Below, in pieces: positions 1 to 33,549 of a stretch of DNA of 64,000 bases. Under the pieces are notes generated by a model. The model was given only the letters and a program-made list of their open reading frames with translations, ran no database searches and was not told the DNA's origin. Numbering within the stretch: the stretch's first letter is position 1; each line of letters opens with the position of its first letter. This DNA comes from Glandiceps talaboti (taxonomy: Eukaryota; Hemichordata; Enteropneusta; Spengelidae): positions 8,438,742 through 8,502,741 of the forward strand of contig NC_135565.1 of the NCBI RefSeq assembly GCF_964340395.1. Reading direction: 5' to 3'. The position numbers and the translations under genes are program-made.

Positions 1-686
1 CTGGACCACAAAAATAGTTTGTTCAAAGTATTTGAGTTTGTGGCCCAAGTAAAATGTATACAGTGATATATATATATAACATAAAAACAACAAACAAAAA
101 AATACACAAAAAAACAAAACACATGCATGAATATATACAAGGGGCAAACGAGGGCTTTTAACAATTTTTTTTTTCAAAACAATGTTGTTGGCATCATACC
201 AACATGAGACTACATTGTTAGCTATAGATATACAGGACAGGGGCCTATAAACCATTCCGGGTTCATCACCAAAAAAAAACGGATGTTGATACGTCACTCT
301 AGGCGCTATTTATAGATATGCCCACGATCAATCCGTCCCTCTACAAAACGAATGTAACTTTTATACGATTAGTATCTGTCGTTAAGAAATTTCCCAAATT
401 TTCTCAGTATCAAAACATCTACTAATAATTGGTTGCCATCACTTCAAACAAGGATCTCTCCTAATACACCCATGCTCCAGTTCTCGTACAAACCTTAATT
501 ACCAGTAGTTAATCCGAGTGGCGACTTTTTGTAAATGAAGTTGTTTTAACGAGTTTATTAAATCTGTGATTTGAATAGTGTCTTACTAATTCACCATTTT
601 AAAGTTAATTGTGTAGTAGTGTCTTCACAATCGGCTTAGCAATTTCTTTGGATTCAGTCTCTTTATTTTGGATAATTCTTTTACAG
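1..686. other. AT-rich non-coding DNA before first detected ADAMTS exon
   Basis: No exon can be supported here. The next exon begins with two bases completing a codon, so at least one earlier coding exon, with the start codon and signal peptide, must exist. It lies either left of the window or here unrecognised. A short TA run lies near 66-77. Confidence 0.5.
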
Positions 687-21871
<21,185 letters not shown>

Positions 21872-23280
21872 CCTCTCTGACGCATGACCTCACAGGACGA
21901 ATGACGTCATGTTTGAACGCCTCGACCTCGTTGTAATCATTTATGTAGTGAAACTTATCTCTACTTTTTTAATTTGTGTATTTCATAATTTTTTTAAATT
22001 TGTCCTACATTTTGTACAATTTATATCGAATATGTCATTTTAATAAGATGTAACTGCAAGAAATAATTTGAGTGTTTATGTAACTATGTATGTATGTATG
22101 TATGTATGTGTGTGTGCGTGCGTGTCTGTGTGTGTATGTATGTATGTACAATGTATGTATGTATGTATGTATGTATGTATGTATGTATGTGTGTATGTAT
22201 GTATGTAGATAGACAGACAGACACAAACAAACAAACAAACAAACAAACAAACAAACAAATACGAAACAATCAGCTGGGTGTAACACCTCGTTCATTCGCA
22301 TCATCATTTCTGGCAGGTAATAATGACAAACAAGATGAAATTTCGGTCGTACCCAGATCTTTTTCAAGCGCATACATACAACGAACATGCACGGCTACAC
22401 TAACAATATGTCCTGGAGAGCAAAACATACTTTCTCAGAATTTGTTTACACTGATACACCAGCTCTGAGACACTAATCCATAACTCAAGTGTGCATCTAA
22501 TGAATAATGATATCAGTAAAAACCCACGAATGCCACGATGCTGTTAAATTTTCCGTTCCTGTAAAATACATTATCAATCTCTCATTACGTCTAAATACGC
22601 ATCTCAGAGAAAAAATAAAACAGTCACTCATATCAAGAAACATCTCTTTCAATACGTTTGTCAGGATTTTCGGAGATTTGAGAGATTTAATCTCGAATGA
22701 CTAGCTAGGGTTTCAATTTCTAATACTCCCAAATTAGCTATCTTATTATTGGAGCCGCATAACGATCATATGGCATTATTCTTTTGTTTTCGACGAACTT
22801 TTTTGTATCACTGCCAGAAAACTGTCTTTCACTGATTTCACACCTTTTTGTTTTAATCCCAATCCAAAGTAGACATTAACGAAACCATATTTTGCCCGAT
22901 CAATGACCTTATATTAACTTTACACAGAGTCGGACGGTTTGCGATCGGTTGACCGGCCGATCGCGAGTTGACAAAAAGTCAAAGCAAGCGTACACGTGCT
23001 TCGTGTCTGGTAAGCAAACGTACACGGTTGAACCTGAAACCATGTCCATATAGTAAACAAAGTAATGAATACAACTTTCAAAGTATACGTTTGGTTCCGA
23101 TCCTTGTACACACACATCTACACGATTGCATAAACAATCTCACTGCTTCGTGGCGTTGCGTTGATTCTGTCGGAACTCCAGTACCGATTTCGGGATCATA
23201 CGACTTTCTTTCAAATCACGATGTATTTTTAGGAACACGCTGAATACCTGCGGAAGAAAGCGTGTTTTGTTAAGATTCTG
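21872..23280. other. ADAMTS 3' UTR and intergenic region
   Basis: After the stop the sequence is AT-rich, consistent with a 3' UTR, but no canonical AATAAA was seen close by. A TGTA/AAAC microsatellite lies at 22083-22259. No exon could be supported before the promoter-like stretch of the next gene. Confidence 0.6.
22083..22259. repeat. (TGTA)n and (AAAC)n microsatellite
   Basis: Tetranucleotide run, TGTA units then AAAC units, downstream of the ADAMTS gene. Confidence 0.96.
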
Positions 23281-23297
23281 TGACGTGACTGACGTCC

Positions 23298-23304
23298 TGA
23301 GTCA
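23298..23304 (+). promoter_or_regulatory. AP-1-like site TGAGTCA
   Basis: Consensus AP-1 heptamer about 265 bp upstream of the TATA-like box, next to the half-CRE motifs TGACGTG and TGACGTC at 23281-23297. Confidence 0.5.
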
Positions 23305-23353
23305 TCGCGTACCTAGATGCGATTGTGTGTACAGTTGTGCTGACAGAAACCCG

Positions 23354-23361
23354 TGACGTCA
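23354..23361 (+). promoter_or_regulatory. Palindromic CRE TGACGTCA
   Basis: Full CREB/ATF palindrome about 200 bp upstream of the TATA-like box of the intronless gene. Confidence 0.55.
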
Positions 23362-23562
23362 TAGCCGGTAACCGAAAACGGCGTTTATAGAATTACTGAA
23401 AGTGTACATCTTGTTTTAACGAGAATAGAGTCAAGTAACGGAACTACTCGATCGGGTGATGTATTAGGTAGTGGTAACCAGAGCTTGCGATTGTTCTTAT
23501 CATTTTGTAAACTTCAATAGACCCGCACTTCGTTCTACGTGCGATACCTGTTGATAAGTGTG

Positions 23563-23571
23563 TATATATAA
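23563..23571 (+). promoter_or_regulatory. TATA-like box TATATATAA
   Basis: Lies 127 bp upstream of the first in-frame ATG (23698). A start site about 30 bp downstream would give a 5' UTR of roughly 100 bp. Position fits, but the whole region is AT-rich. Confidence 0.5.
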
Positions 23572-23697
23572 TGAGTGTTTTCATGACATGGCCATTCCAT
23601 TCGTAAGCCGTCTATCAGTAAACACAGCTTCGAATTCGTGTCCACATTTTGGAACTACAGCAGGGAAATTAGTCCGTGGTTTAGAAGACTGTACGCA

Positions 23698-24873
23698 ATG
23701 AAAATGGTGAAGCAAAAGATGTCGACGAATGGAGTGACTTACACAAATATTCTTGACCTTGAGTCATCTGACCTTGCGCCAACGACCACTACAAATGGTC
23801 GTTCGACGTCTCTACCGCGTGTAAGACCAGATACAGCTCCTGCAATTACTTTGTCGTCAAGTCCACAAATAGTGCGAAGACGTTCAACTACCAACAAACA
23901 GCTCAGTTCTTCAAACATATCTCTCTCACCGAAGTACTCTCCCGGAAATTCACCACTCTCAAGCCCACGAGTTGGACGGAAGAGTTCATGCGTGGAAAAA
24001 ATGAAACCACTTACACCTAAGACGTCGCCTATGTGTTCGCCACAATTACGAAGACTTAGGAAAATTTCAACTCCTTCTTTACCCGTAAGTTTTAGTCCAA
24101 AACTGGAACGGACAACGAAAGATATGAAACTTAGAAGAAAGTCTGAATTTCTCAGTCCGATAGTTTGTGTGTCTGAAAGTCAAACAAGAAAGATATCCAT
24201 AGGATCAAGGCCGTTGACATCCTTTAAGAAACTACCAGAAACAAACTCGAATAGCTCCAGTATACCAAACTACCACGATGACTCGTCTTCTGACATGGCA
24301 CAGACAATAAACTTTTCGAAAAAGAAGGAACTTCCGCATGCATCGTCCACATTTAGGAAAGCATTACATATGGAGAAGGACGCCAAGTTACAAGCAGCAG
24401 CAGCTCCTGGACAATGTACGAATAGCAACACTTTCGACGATCGCACGGTCAATGATATGAAACCAAGTCCAACAATAAAGCCAGTGGTGGAGGTGACGAT
24501 AGAAGAAATACATAACAGTACGGAGAAGCGCACTTTCAATCGAACGCAAAATACAAGACGTCGAGGTCAGTTTAAAGCACCAGATATAAACGTGGACGTT
24601 GATGGCGGTAAACACAATCGTTCGAAATCGAGTTCTCATGAATCGTTGACTAGTGTGGGAAATCTTTCCACCTCTTTGCTACCGACACGTAGGATCTCAA
24701 CAAGTTCAATGGGACTTTCACTTCGCGATATGAACGAGGTTACGGCCTTCATCACAAACAGCACCACCGCGGCAGAGAGTCTGTGTCTCAGCCCACGTTT
24801 GACTCGTAAAGGTGTCAACTATGTCATCGGCCTTCCTAAGAACAGTAAAAATAACTCCCACAAAAAATTATAG
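23698..24873 (+). CDS. Intronless Ser/Pro/basic-rich protein of unknown function (391 aa)
   Basis: A single open frame with no intron signal. The frame is open upstream to a stop at 23584 but has no ATG before 23698, so 23698 is chosen; a second ATG at 23704 has the stronger Kozak context (A at -3, G at +4). The protein is rich in Ser, Pro, Thr, Lys and Arg with many Ser-Pro sites (SPKYSPGNSPLSSPRVGRKS, TPKTSPMCSPQLRR), basic clusters, and no membrane segment, signal peptide or recognised fold; it looks disordered and phosphorylatable. A CRE, an AP-1 site and a TATA-like box precede it and AATAAA follows, which resembles an inducible intronless gene, but that is inference. It shows no clear match to IER-type proteins that I can recognise. 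It could also be the last exon of a longer gene, since the upstream frame is open. Confidence 0.8.
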   Translation: MKMVKQKMSTNGVTYTNILDLESSDLAPTTTTNGRSTSLPRVRPDTAPAITLSSSPQIVRRRSTTNKQLSSSNISLSPKYSPGNSPLSSPRVGRKSSCVEKMKPLTPKTSPMCSPQLRRLRKISTPSLPVSFSPKLERTTKDMKLRRKSEFLSPIVCVSESQTRKISIGSRPLTSFKKLPETNSNSSSIPNYHDDSSSDMAQTINFSKKKELPHASSTFRKALHMEKDAKLQAAAAPGQCTNSNTFDDRTVNDMKPSPTIKPVVEVTIEEIHNSTEKRTFNRTQNTRRRGQFKAPDINVDVDGGKHNRSKSSSHESLTSVGNLSTSLLPTRRISTSSMGLSLRDMNEVTAFITNSTTAAESLCLSPRLTRKGVNYVIGLPKNSKNNSHKKL

Positions 24874-24918
24874 TAATATTGTTAATGCTTTGAGAGATAC
24901 TCAACATTATAGACTATA

Positions 24919-24924
24919 AATAAA
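24919..24924 (+). terminator. Polyadenylation signal AATAAA
   Basis: Canonical hexamer 46 bp after the stop codon of the intronless gene. Confidence 0.8.
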
Positions 24925-25100
24925 GTGGTAGCTGTCTTTACGCATTTTTATTCGGAGAGACAGGCAAGTTTAAGCAATAATTGTACTAGCACTTTTCCAA
25001 AGTGGCATAGGTTATAATTCTGGATATGTTCTTGACAAAAAAGCTACGTTTTAATTTTTTGTATCCTAGGCCTAATTTGAGTTTAAAATCCAATTGCTCA

Positions 25101-25101
<1 letters not shown>

Positions 25102-25160
<59 letters not shown>
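25102..25160. repeat. (TA)n microsatellite left of hairpin
   Basis: TA run directly abutting the hairpin element at 25161. Confidence 0.97.
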
Positions 25161-25164
<4 letters not shown>

Positions 25165-25210
25165 AGGGTAGAAGAAAATCAAGTAGGGTTGATTTTCTTC
25201 TATCCTCAAC
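25161..25210. repeat. Near-perfect 22 bp hairpin between TA tracts
   Basis: Arms 25161-25182 and 25189-25210 are inverted copies (21 of 22 bases, starting GTTGAGGGTAGAAGAAAATC) around a 6 bp loop. The first 19 bases recur between TA tracts at 62843-62861. Confidence 0.9.
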
Positions 25211-25253
25211 ATATACTCCGCTCTGCGTGCAGACGTATCGAGCACTGTGCTAT

Positions 25254-25254
<1 letters not shown>

Positions 25255-25316
<62 letters not shown>
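25255..25316. repeat. (TA)n microsatellite
   Basis: Second TA run, to the right of the hairpin. Confidence 0.97.
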
Positions 25317-25317
<1 letters not shown>

Positions 25318-25576
25318 AACCAATAAACCACATTAATCAGAAATTTATCTTAGGCATGGCTTCGTAGATGAAGTTTGAAACATTTTTTGAGACTTGGATT
25401 TAACATGTAACTTGAGTTATGAATAGACGTACAACTGATTGTAAGGATGATAGTTATTTATGAATCTTTTTGTACATAGATAAATAAATGACAAATTAAT
25501 ATAATTATAAAAATATTCTACATCGTTGTAGATAGAGCTTATATGAATGTTCACATTATATACATTACACTTAATG

Positions 25577-25690
25577 CGTATGTATGTATGTATGTATGTA
25601 TGTATGTATGTATGTATGTATGTATGTATGTATGTATGTATGTATGTATGTATGTCTGTTTGTCTCTCTCTCTGTCTCTCTATCTGTCTG
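25577..25690. repeat. (TGTA)n and CT-rich microsatellite
   Basis: TGTA units then TGTC/CT units. Met-Tyr-Val-Cys ORFs across it are artefacts. Confidence 0.97.
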
Positions 25691-28330
25691 CCTGCTTGCG
25701 CGCGTGCATGTATGCATGTATGGATATATAATATTATGTAAAGCGATTTCAGAAAATCTATTTTAAAAAAGGGGAGGGAGGGGTGTTACATTCATGTAAC
25801 TAGAACATGCTTATCATATGTTTCAATTAAAAAGTAATCCAGTGAAAATGAAATCACCTTCAGAAAAGAAGAAACAATGGCGCTCGAAGTACGCTTAGTA
25901 TGGCAATTGTAAGACATTGTCCCATGTCATGACCATCAGAGTGATCCACTGGACAAATATACTATGCCATGGGGTTTGAATTTCTTGGTGGTGAGTCCCA
26001 TTGTGCCAAAAAAAGAAAACATCCTTAGGTGTGAACCGCATCCAAACCCCGCCCCACCCCCTCACCCCGGCTTTTTCTGCGCTGAAATTTACATAATGTG
26101 TAGCAGTTCAGCCTTTCCGTCAAGTGACGGAAATAAACGACAGACAGACATATATATATACACACGTACGTGGGTACACACATTAAAGTGTACATGCAAA
26201 GGTACATACTTTTTTCGTAATTATGTTTATTTTGCCATAAAAATAAATGAAATTGCATTCATACCTCTAAATATTGCGCGCATTGGCAAGAAAGTCGCAA
26301 AAATACTTGCCCCCTTAATCCCCTGTGCTTCGACTAACTTCGGCACCGCAACCAGCTCACGAAAGGTGTCGATGTCCCACGTGTTACAAAAGCCTTCTAA
26401 GCCTTTGTGTAATGTTTACTTATGAATTACTAATTACGCTTGCCATATAGTATTATCTGTAACTGAACATATTGTGGTGTACCAGTACTGTATTGTGGTG
26501 TACCAGTTTAGTCTTCCGACAACAATGGTTCCTTGGTGTTTTGTCGGCAGCACCCGCAGTGAAACATCACCCTACACATATTTCCGAGTGATATAACTGA
26601 GTAGGTAATAATGGGTGAAGGCAGTTGAAATCACGTAAAAACTGGACAGTGACGCCATACAGTGAAAGTCGGTAAATGTTACCGGGGCCGGGGTACTCCA
26701 CGCCACCGGTGTAGCCATGATCAAAGCGAAAAAAGGAAGACAAATAAAATAATTTGAAATGATGTTTTCAAGAAAGCAAGTTAGCTTTATAAAATATGTT
26801 CATTACCATAGCATTTGTTTTTAAACAATGATTGTATGTTTTGATTTCCATGTTGCTGGGAGTCGATCGTTTTCATTGTGATACATCACATACATCGTCG
26901 GAATCATATCAAAGTAAAAAGACGCAACGCTCATTATAATGTTGCTATTTTTGTTTCCATTGTTTTGTCTACATGAACAATTACTGTGTCATGCCAATCA
27001 CATGTCAAAAGTGGATGGACACAGCAAAGTACAGTATAAGCTTCACGCTCCCAGGTCAAATAACTTCCACAACGTAAGACATGTCTATCCATAAAAAACT
27101 CACACAAAAATGGTCGGAGACAATACACCACAGTACGACCAGCTTCTGTGAACATGGGCCGTGCTTTGAAAGAAGATGAAACCACTTCATGTCACTGTGT
27201 GGATGGTAATGAACGCAGTAAAAAATGAAATAAAGTACGTACGTGTACACATAGCTTTCAAGAGGGACGGTTATCCAACAAAACGTTCTGCTCAAACGAA
27301 TTTGTGGGTCTACTTTCGCGAAGATTTTGAATGGTCATATATTGAATGTACTGTTACGACACATGCTACATTTGAACAACTTGAGAGAATATTATCATGA
27401 TTATGGGGAACTCTTGAAGCCATTCTCATTCTCTGTATGTTTGATGGGTATGGAAATATTACATAATTTTCGTTTCGATTACATTGATTGCAGGAGCTGT
27501 TTTCCACCCATTGAATAGTTATGTCAACAAAGGAGCTGATAACAGCATTCACTGTATGTAAACAACACGGCTTCACTAGGACATACTCATTCACTACCAG
27601 ATGAACTATCGTTACTGCTAGCGGTCGGTTCGAATGAATTTGGCTAAATCACACCATCAGATGTTAATGCTGGAGTGTATTGCTCTACGCTTGAGGAATC
27701 TGATCAATATTCAACGTCGGGTTCTGGCGAAAACGGGTTTTGAAGTTGACCTTCTGGTTCGACCATAATGGCTTTACATGTAAAGATACACTGACGAATG
27801 CGTTTGTGTTCCCGAAGTGACGTCATAAAGTTCCAAATCCTGTCCTATCCATATGCAAATGAGAGGTACTTACCTGAAGGTGCTCTGTGGCTGAGCCAAG
27901 AGTGCCTCATTTTTCGCGCAATTTCTCGTGTTAGAATTATATTGTACTATTACAAACCCGATTTCCTTTATTTTTATGGCAAAATAAACATAATTACGAA
28001 AAAAAGTATGTACCTTTGCATGTACATTTTAAAATAAGCGAACTGTAACCTGTTTGTAACAGCTCAGGATAGCTACAGAGCTTTATTTCAGTGAAAGAGA
28101 TGTGTGTTTGTATACAGTTGTGACTTGAACTTCATAACAATGTGGACTCAATTACAAATGAACGGTAACTGTTGGTGAGTTACAGAGACAACGTGAATGG
28201 TAATGACATCTTACCCATAATGTAGTACATGATAATTTTTAAATTGAACCCTACATTTACTCCTCAAATTTACCAATCTGAATGTATCACAAAAGCAAAG
28301 TTTATAATCACTTATGAAATGCAATACCTA

Positions 28331-28372
28331 ATGGCTATGTGGCTAACATATAGTTTGCCAATCAGTGACCTC
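28331..28372 (+). pseudogene. Relic of the ADAMTS last exon
   Basis: Forty-two bases match 21834-21875 with three differences, covering DGYVANIQFANQ, the stop codon and the next bases. In the exon's frame the CAG codon is TAG here. Similarity outside the block is weak (a CACTTAT match upstream), so this is a short duplicated fragment, not a gene. Confidence 0.75.
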
Positions 28373-29812
28373 AAACTTCACCACACTGAAAGCATTCAAT
28401 GCGGGATGCCTTATATATGAAAATTCTGAATAAGGAGTGAGAAGCTTGAAAATGATTTTTAATTATATAAAATAATAACATGTACATATTATGTAACTTT
28501 AATTCAAGGGAGAACAGTAGATACAAGAGGTTTTGTGACAGATGGCTTTTACAAGTAAACGTCCTTCTTTGTGCTGAGGGGGATGACACATGATATGCTG
28601 TGGTCATAAGGTGTTTACGTTTCCTTGCTACCCCTTAATTTGTGTATTTTTTCATTTTATTTCAACATTTCATGCAGGTTATAAAAATATACACAACCTT
28701 CCCCTGCTACTTTCAGAATGAAAAAGTACTGAGTGATTTCTGAATTTCCCTACAATATTTAATACGATTTGTTTTGTCTGACGACAGTTGCTGGAGCTAC
28801 ACAAGAACACGAATATAGTATGTCTGTAACTCTCAGCAATAATATAATACTCAAGGTTAAATCTATAGAAGAACACTGGAAGCTAGTTCATCACAGTAAA
28901 CAAATCATCGAATCACACTAAAAAAATATTACACAGATTACTAAGTTTCTTTGCCTGACTCGACAGACGTGACAGAAGTCTAGCACTGCGTCTTTTCATC
29001 GGCTTGGTTGACAAAAATCTTTACAAACATTGCTATATTGATTAGTATGACGTATTTTAGTATTTCAGTATAATTACACACGTGAATTAAAGTCCATGAC
29101 CTGTAATAATTTTTTTTTACAATATTCCCATCACTGACACAAATTTTTTGAGCATCCGCAAATACGTGGTTCGAATAGTTTCTATTTTAAAGGCCATACT
29201 CCGATATGGCACGCGCAGCAACATACATAAAACTGAAAGGGGCGCCAGATGGCAAACGTAAAGACTTAAAAGTGGACACCTGAAATGTGTTCAGGGTATT
29301 TCAAAGATATCTCAAACAAAATTTCAAGCGCTGAAACAAGGTGATTCTTGATTACTACAATATTTTGAAATAAATTGAATTTTTGTTGTTGTAAAAATAC
29401 ACAATTTCGTATATTCATTGTAATATAAAATTATGTCTGTGGAATTACTGTCAGAAAACGGATCCTCCAATAACTAACTAACAATGGTCTAGCATTCAAC
29501 CCACCTTTAAAAAATACAGTTAATTATAAATTGCCTTTCACAACACAAATTTCCTGTTATAACTGATCGCCGATGCAAATCGCCGTGCAATGCATGTATG
29601 AGCACTGATCTGGCTTTGCACTTTAGGTGGCATATGACACCCGGCCTTAAGGTTGCGTTTGCAGCAGGTTGCCACAGATTAAAAAAACAACAACAACGAA
29701 ATCATGCATCTCCTCTATAGTCATGACCATTATTAACGTAGGAAAAAGAGAAAAAATAATTGATGTCTTAATAAATTGATATAAATGTTAAAGAATAGAC
29801 CAATGCATCCAT

Positions 29813-29837
29813 GACAGACAGACAGACAGACAGACAG
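29813..29837. repeat. (GACA)n microsatellite
   Basis: Short GACA run, followed by CRE-like TGACGTCA within about 40 bp; the significance of the CRE is unclear. Confidence 0.9.
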
Positions 29838-30149
29838 CCACGTTTACGTCACGCATCTACTGACGTCACATTAGAAAACACTAACGTGGTCCGGCATAGA
29901 CATGACATCACAAGACGTGACCCAAAAATAAGCGTTCTGTAGTTTGCACATATTAATTAATTAAGTATAAGAAATTACATTATCCTTTGTAATCAGTAGG
30001 AAATGTATTTGTTACTAACAGGCCACATTATTCGAATAATATTTAAAATGTTACAGATTTAGCCAGGTCATTGAGGTGATTGCAGTTAGTCCTTGGAGAT
30101 GTCAGTCTTTTACAGAATGACTTGCGTAGTAAAGACACTTACACGTTTG

Positions 30150-31000
30150 AGTGGCTCAAACGCTGCATGCACATATGAACATGTAAAAAGGTCCATACCG
30201 ACGACGAGATGCTCTGTGCGGTGACCCTATGCAATTTGATAGTTTTGGCCGCAGTCTTGCAGAAACAGCTCGACAAATGTATGTGCGTCAAATTTGTAAA
30301 CTCTTGGGAAGATTTGGAACGTGCCTACTTTTTCTGCTGTGAAAAACAATGGATGAAAACTGGCGTTGATGACCTGCTCGGGCTTGGCTTCTTTCTGTCG
30401 GGCAATGGCGAGACAGAATGTGATGTGTGCAAAACAACAGAAGAGGGCGCTCTTATGCGGCGAAAATACCACCCTTTGTCTTGCCAGATATAGTAGTCTT
30501 ATAGTTTGTGGTAATATCAATTCGAATGAAAATTACAGAGCACCGTTCGTAATCTGTTGGTACTGTGGATGTCAGGAAACTCTTCTATTTTTTTGGCAAA
30601 CAGTAAAACTATGAACATAACCACTTTTTGCTGTGTATCAAGACCGAAATGCCTCTGGGGTGGCTTTAAATATATTTTCTCTTACGGCGTGAGGAGTAAC
30701 ACAAATTTACTTTTGAGTGGCTCAGACGGCCCATTAAAACTTACAGGAATAGAAGTTGCCACACGCATGGCGCCATAAGAGCGAAATGCTCTATATATAT
30801 TCCATGGATTTCCTTACATATCATGACAGTTTTGGCTAAAGTTTTGAAGAATCAGTGCGACAAACGTATCAGTTTTAACATGTAAGTTCGTGAGAAGATT
30901 TAGAACGTGATTTAACTTATATCTTCCCGAAGGACTTTTTTTCCAATTCTGTCAATAGTGCAGATGAAAAGATGGCGTCGATGGACTGTGCTGGTGCTAG
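30150..31000. repeat. Diverged tandem duplication, about 560 bp offset
   Basis: The first copy (about 30150-30420) and second copy (about 30710-31000) share GAGTGGCTCA, ATGCTCT, AGTTTTGGC, a block near GAAGATTTGGAACGTG, and GATGAAAA. The 94-codon ORF in copy 1 is not open in copy 2, so coding is doubtful. Confidence 0.65.
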
Positions 31001-31300
31001 TGATGGCTTATAGTAATATCAAAACGCAGAATATCACGCACAGAATTCGAAGTTGACGTTAGTTGGCATGGAGTTAATCGTTATAATTATTCTTTCCAGC
31101 GTACTCTGGGCACCGTGCTCCTTACGGGGCCTGATGCATTTTCTTCCGAAAACGCAGCAGGTCAGTACGCTGAAGGAAACTGACAGGTCAAAGGTCAGTC
31201 GGCTTCACGCTTTATATGCGTAGCCATTTGGAAACAACAACATTCGAGATATTTAGAGATTCTCTAACCGGGGTAGTCTTTTGGTAATTTATGTCAGTTG

Positions 31301-31475
<175 letters not shown>

Positions 31476-32659
31476 CACATTCATGGCTTTCATCCAGTAG
31501 CACATTATGACATTATATCGTCATTCAAACTAACAGGAAATTTTCCATCTTTAATTTTTTTTCCAATGTGAGTAGTGCGCATAAATTACAAATATCAATG
31601 AGTGGAAACTAGTTTCTTATACTTGCATCTTGAGTAAGCAGGAAATAGATGGCATATAACTTTAATACAAGTACAATTGCCAGATTTTAATGCAATATGC
31701 ATGACTATGTTAGCATTTAAGATAACTGAACATTCACATGGTCCTTGTACATATACACAAACTTGTCTGTCGATGTCAAGGGTCGAGATAACATTTTGAT
31801 GGAGTTCACACTGCCTGCTACAGGTGATAACTTGATTCTTTCAATGCCTTTAAATGTAAGGCAATGATAAGTGATGACATTTTATCCTTGTGTGCATTCT
31901 TCTAAAAGTATTGATAGTTTATTGATGGCTCATTCCACATAATTGTGGATGTAACTAAAAGGCTGGGTAACTATAATTATTTACAGTATAACTTCTGTAG
32001 TTCTGAACGATATGCAATGGGTTCATTTTTTCTTTTAGATTTTTCAGAAGCACAGTAACGTTTGTTCTAACTTTTTTGGGAGAGACGGCCACATTTTAGA
32101 CTTTTGCTTCTGTCCATGTTCTCTCTACAGATCTAGCAAACTCACAGTCACAACCTTTTGTTGAAAATAACAGCTTATCTTCCTTATCACCACTTCGAGT
32201 TTTGTGCTACACATCCAACGGACAGACATTGGTAAGACTGTGGAGATGATGCAAAAAATAGTCTTTCAGGGCCAGCATGTACAGCAATGTTGTTAGATGG
32301 TGTAGTGTGACATCTGTGGTCAATCCTGATTCATACACAACATATGCCACCACTTCATTTTGCATTGTATATCATTTGGTGAACTAAAATATAATCTCAA
32401 ACAAAGAAGTGTTTCTTTGTCACCAACACAATATTGAAAGTTAACAATACTTTTTGTCACAGTTTCTGTAACATTGAGCTTGGGGGCATGAGACAAACCC
32501 ATACACGGTACTGTCCCAAAATGTCTTCTGAATGAAATCATGCACTGACACTAGTGACAGCTACATGTTGATTGTTGTGTTAATAAGGCTAATAAGAATT
32601 TTTTTAAAAAACCAAACCAAAATTTGAAAATATAAAATTGCTCCAAGTGTGCCTGTGTT

Positions 32660-32710
32660 GAAAAGCCATACATATGACAGCAATGCTTTGCCCAATTGAC
32701 TTGCATATTC
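32660..32710 (+). pseudogene. Isolated decayed zinc-finger fragment
   Basis: Begins GAAAAGCCATAC (E-K-P-Y), the usual C2H2 inter-finger linker, then breaks at a stop. It lies about 210 bp before the 87 bp array. Confidence 0.4.
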
Positions 32711-32872
32711 TTCATTTCTGATGGCAAATGTCTATCGCAACTATGGAGCTTGTACTTACTGTGAATATGTTCCGTATATCAACCGATAGCCATATTATAC
32801 AGGAAACACAAAAAGTCAGTATGCTCGGGTGTTTCTAAGATTGAAATTATGATACAGAGTGTATTTGCCATA

Positions 32873-33400
32873 GAAAAGCCATACAAATGTGAATTGTGGA
32901 AGTCAGTATGCTAGGGTGTACAGAGTGTATTTGCCATAGAAAAGCCATACAAATGTGAAGTGTGGGGGTCAGTAGGCTAGGGTGTTTCTAAGATTGAAGT
33001 TATGATACAGCGTGTATTTGCCATAGAAAAGCCATACAAATGTGAATTGTGGAAGTCAGTATGCTAGGGTGTTTCTAAGATTGAAATTATGATACAGAGT
33101 GTATTTGCCATAGAAAAGCCATACAAATGTAAAGTGTGCGGGTCAGTATGCTAGGGTGTTTCTAAGATTAAAATTATGATACAGAGTGTATTTGCCATAG
33201 TAAAGCCATACAAATGTGAAGTGTGTGGGTCAGTATGCTAGGGTGTTTCTAATATTGAAATTATGATACAGAGTGTATTTGCCATAGAAAAGCCATACAA
33301 ATGTGAAGTGTGGGGGTCAGTATGCTAGGGTGTTTCTAAGATTGAAATTATGATACAGAGTGTATTTACTATAGAAAAGCCATACAAATGTTAAATGTGT
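32873..33400 (+). repeat. 87 bp minisatellite derived from C2H2 zinc-finger units
   Basis: Unit starts at 32873, 32939, 33026, 33113, 33200, 33287 and 33374; spacing is exactly 87 bp except the first (66 bp, a deletion). Each unit starts with the zinc-finger linker and Cys pair: copy 33200 reads KPYKCEVCGSVC, then a TAG stop shared by the units that keep this stretch. The usual histidines are not recognisable. The shared stop implies amplification after loss of coding function. Confidence 0.85.
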
Positions 33401-33549
33401 GGTGTTTATCAACTTCAAAGAAAATACCGGACGTTAACCTTCTGGTGTCTAGTGTTTGCACATTATGCTAAATCACTCTGTTCTGTGTTTTTCAACTTTT
33501 TTTTCCACAAATTCATGTACAGTGACACTATATGGTGCCACTTGCCAGG

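Noticed and set aside
27176-27400. Plus-strand ORF of 74 codons as a gene
   Set aside because: No domain, no splice pattern and no similarity to other parts of the window.
27620-27640. GGTTCGAAT as a tRNA B box
   Set aside because: No matching A box or cloverleaf can be drawn around it.
29852-29880. CRE-like TGACGTCA motifs near 29.86 kb as a promoter
   Set aside because: No gene could be found downstream, so the motif alone is not evidence.
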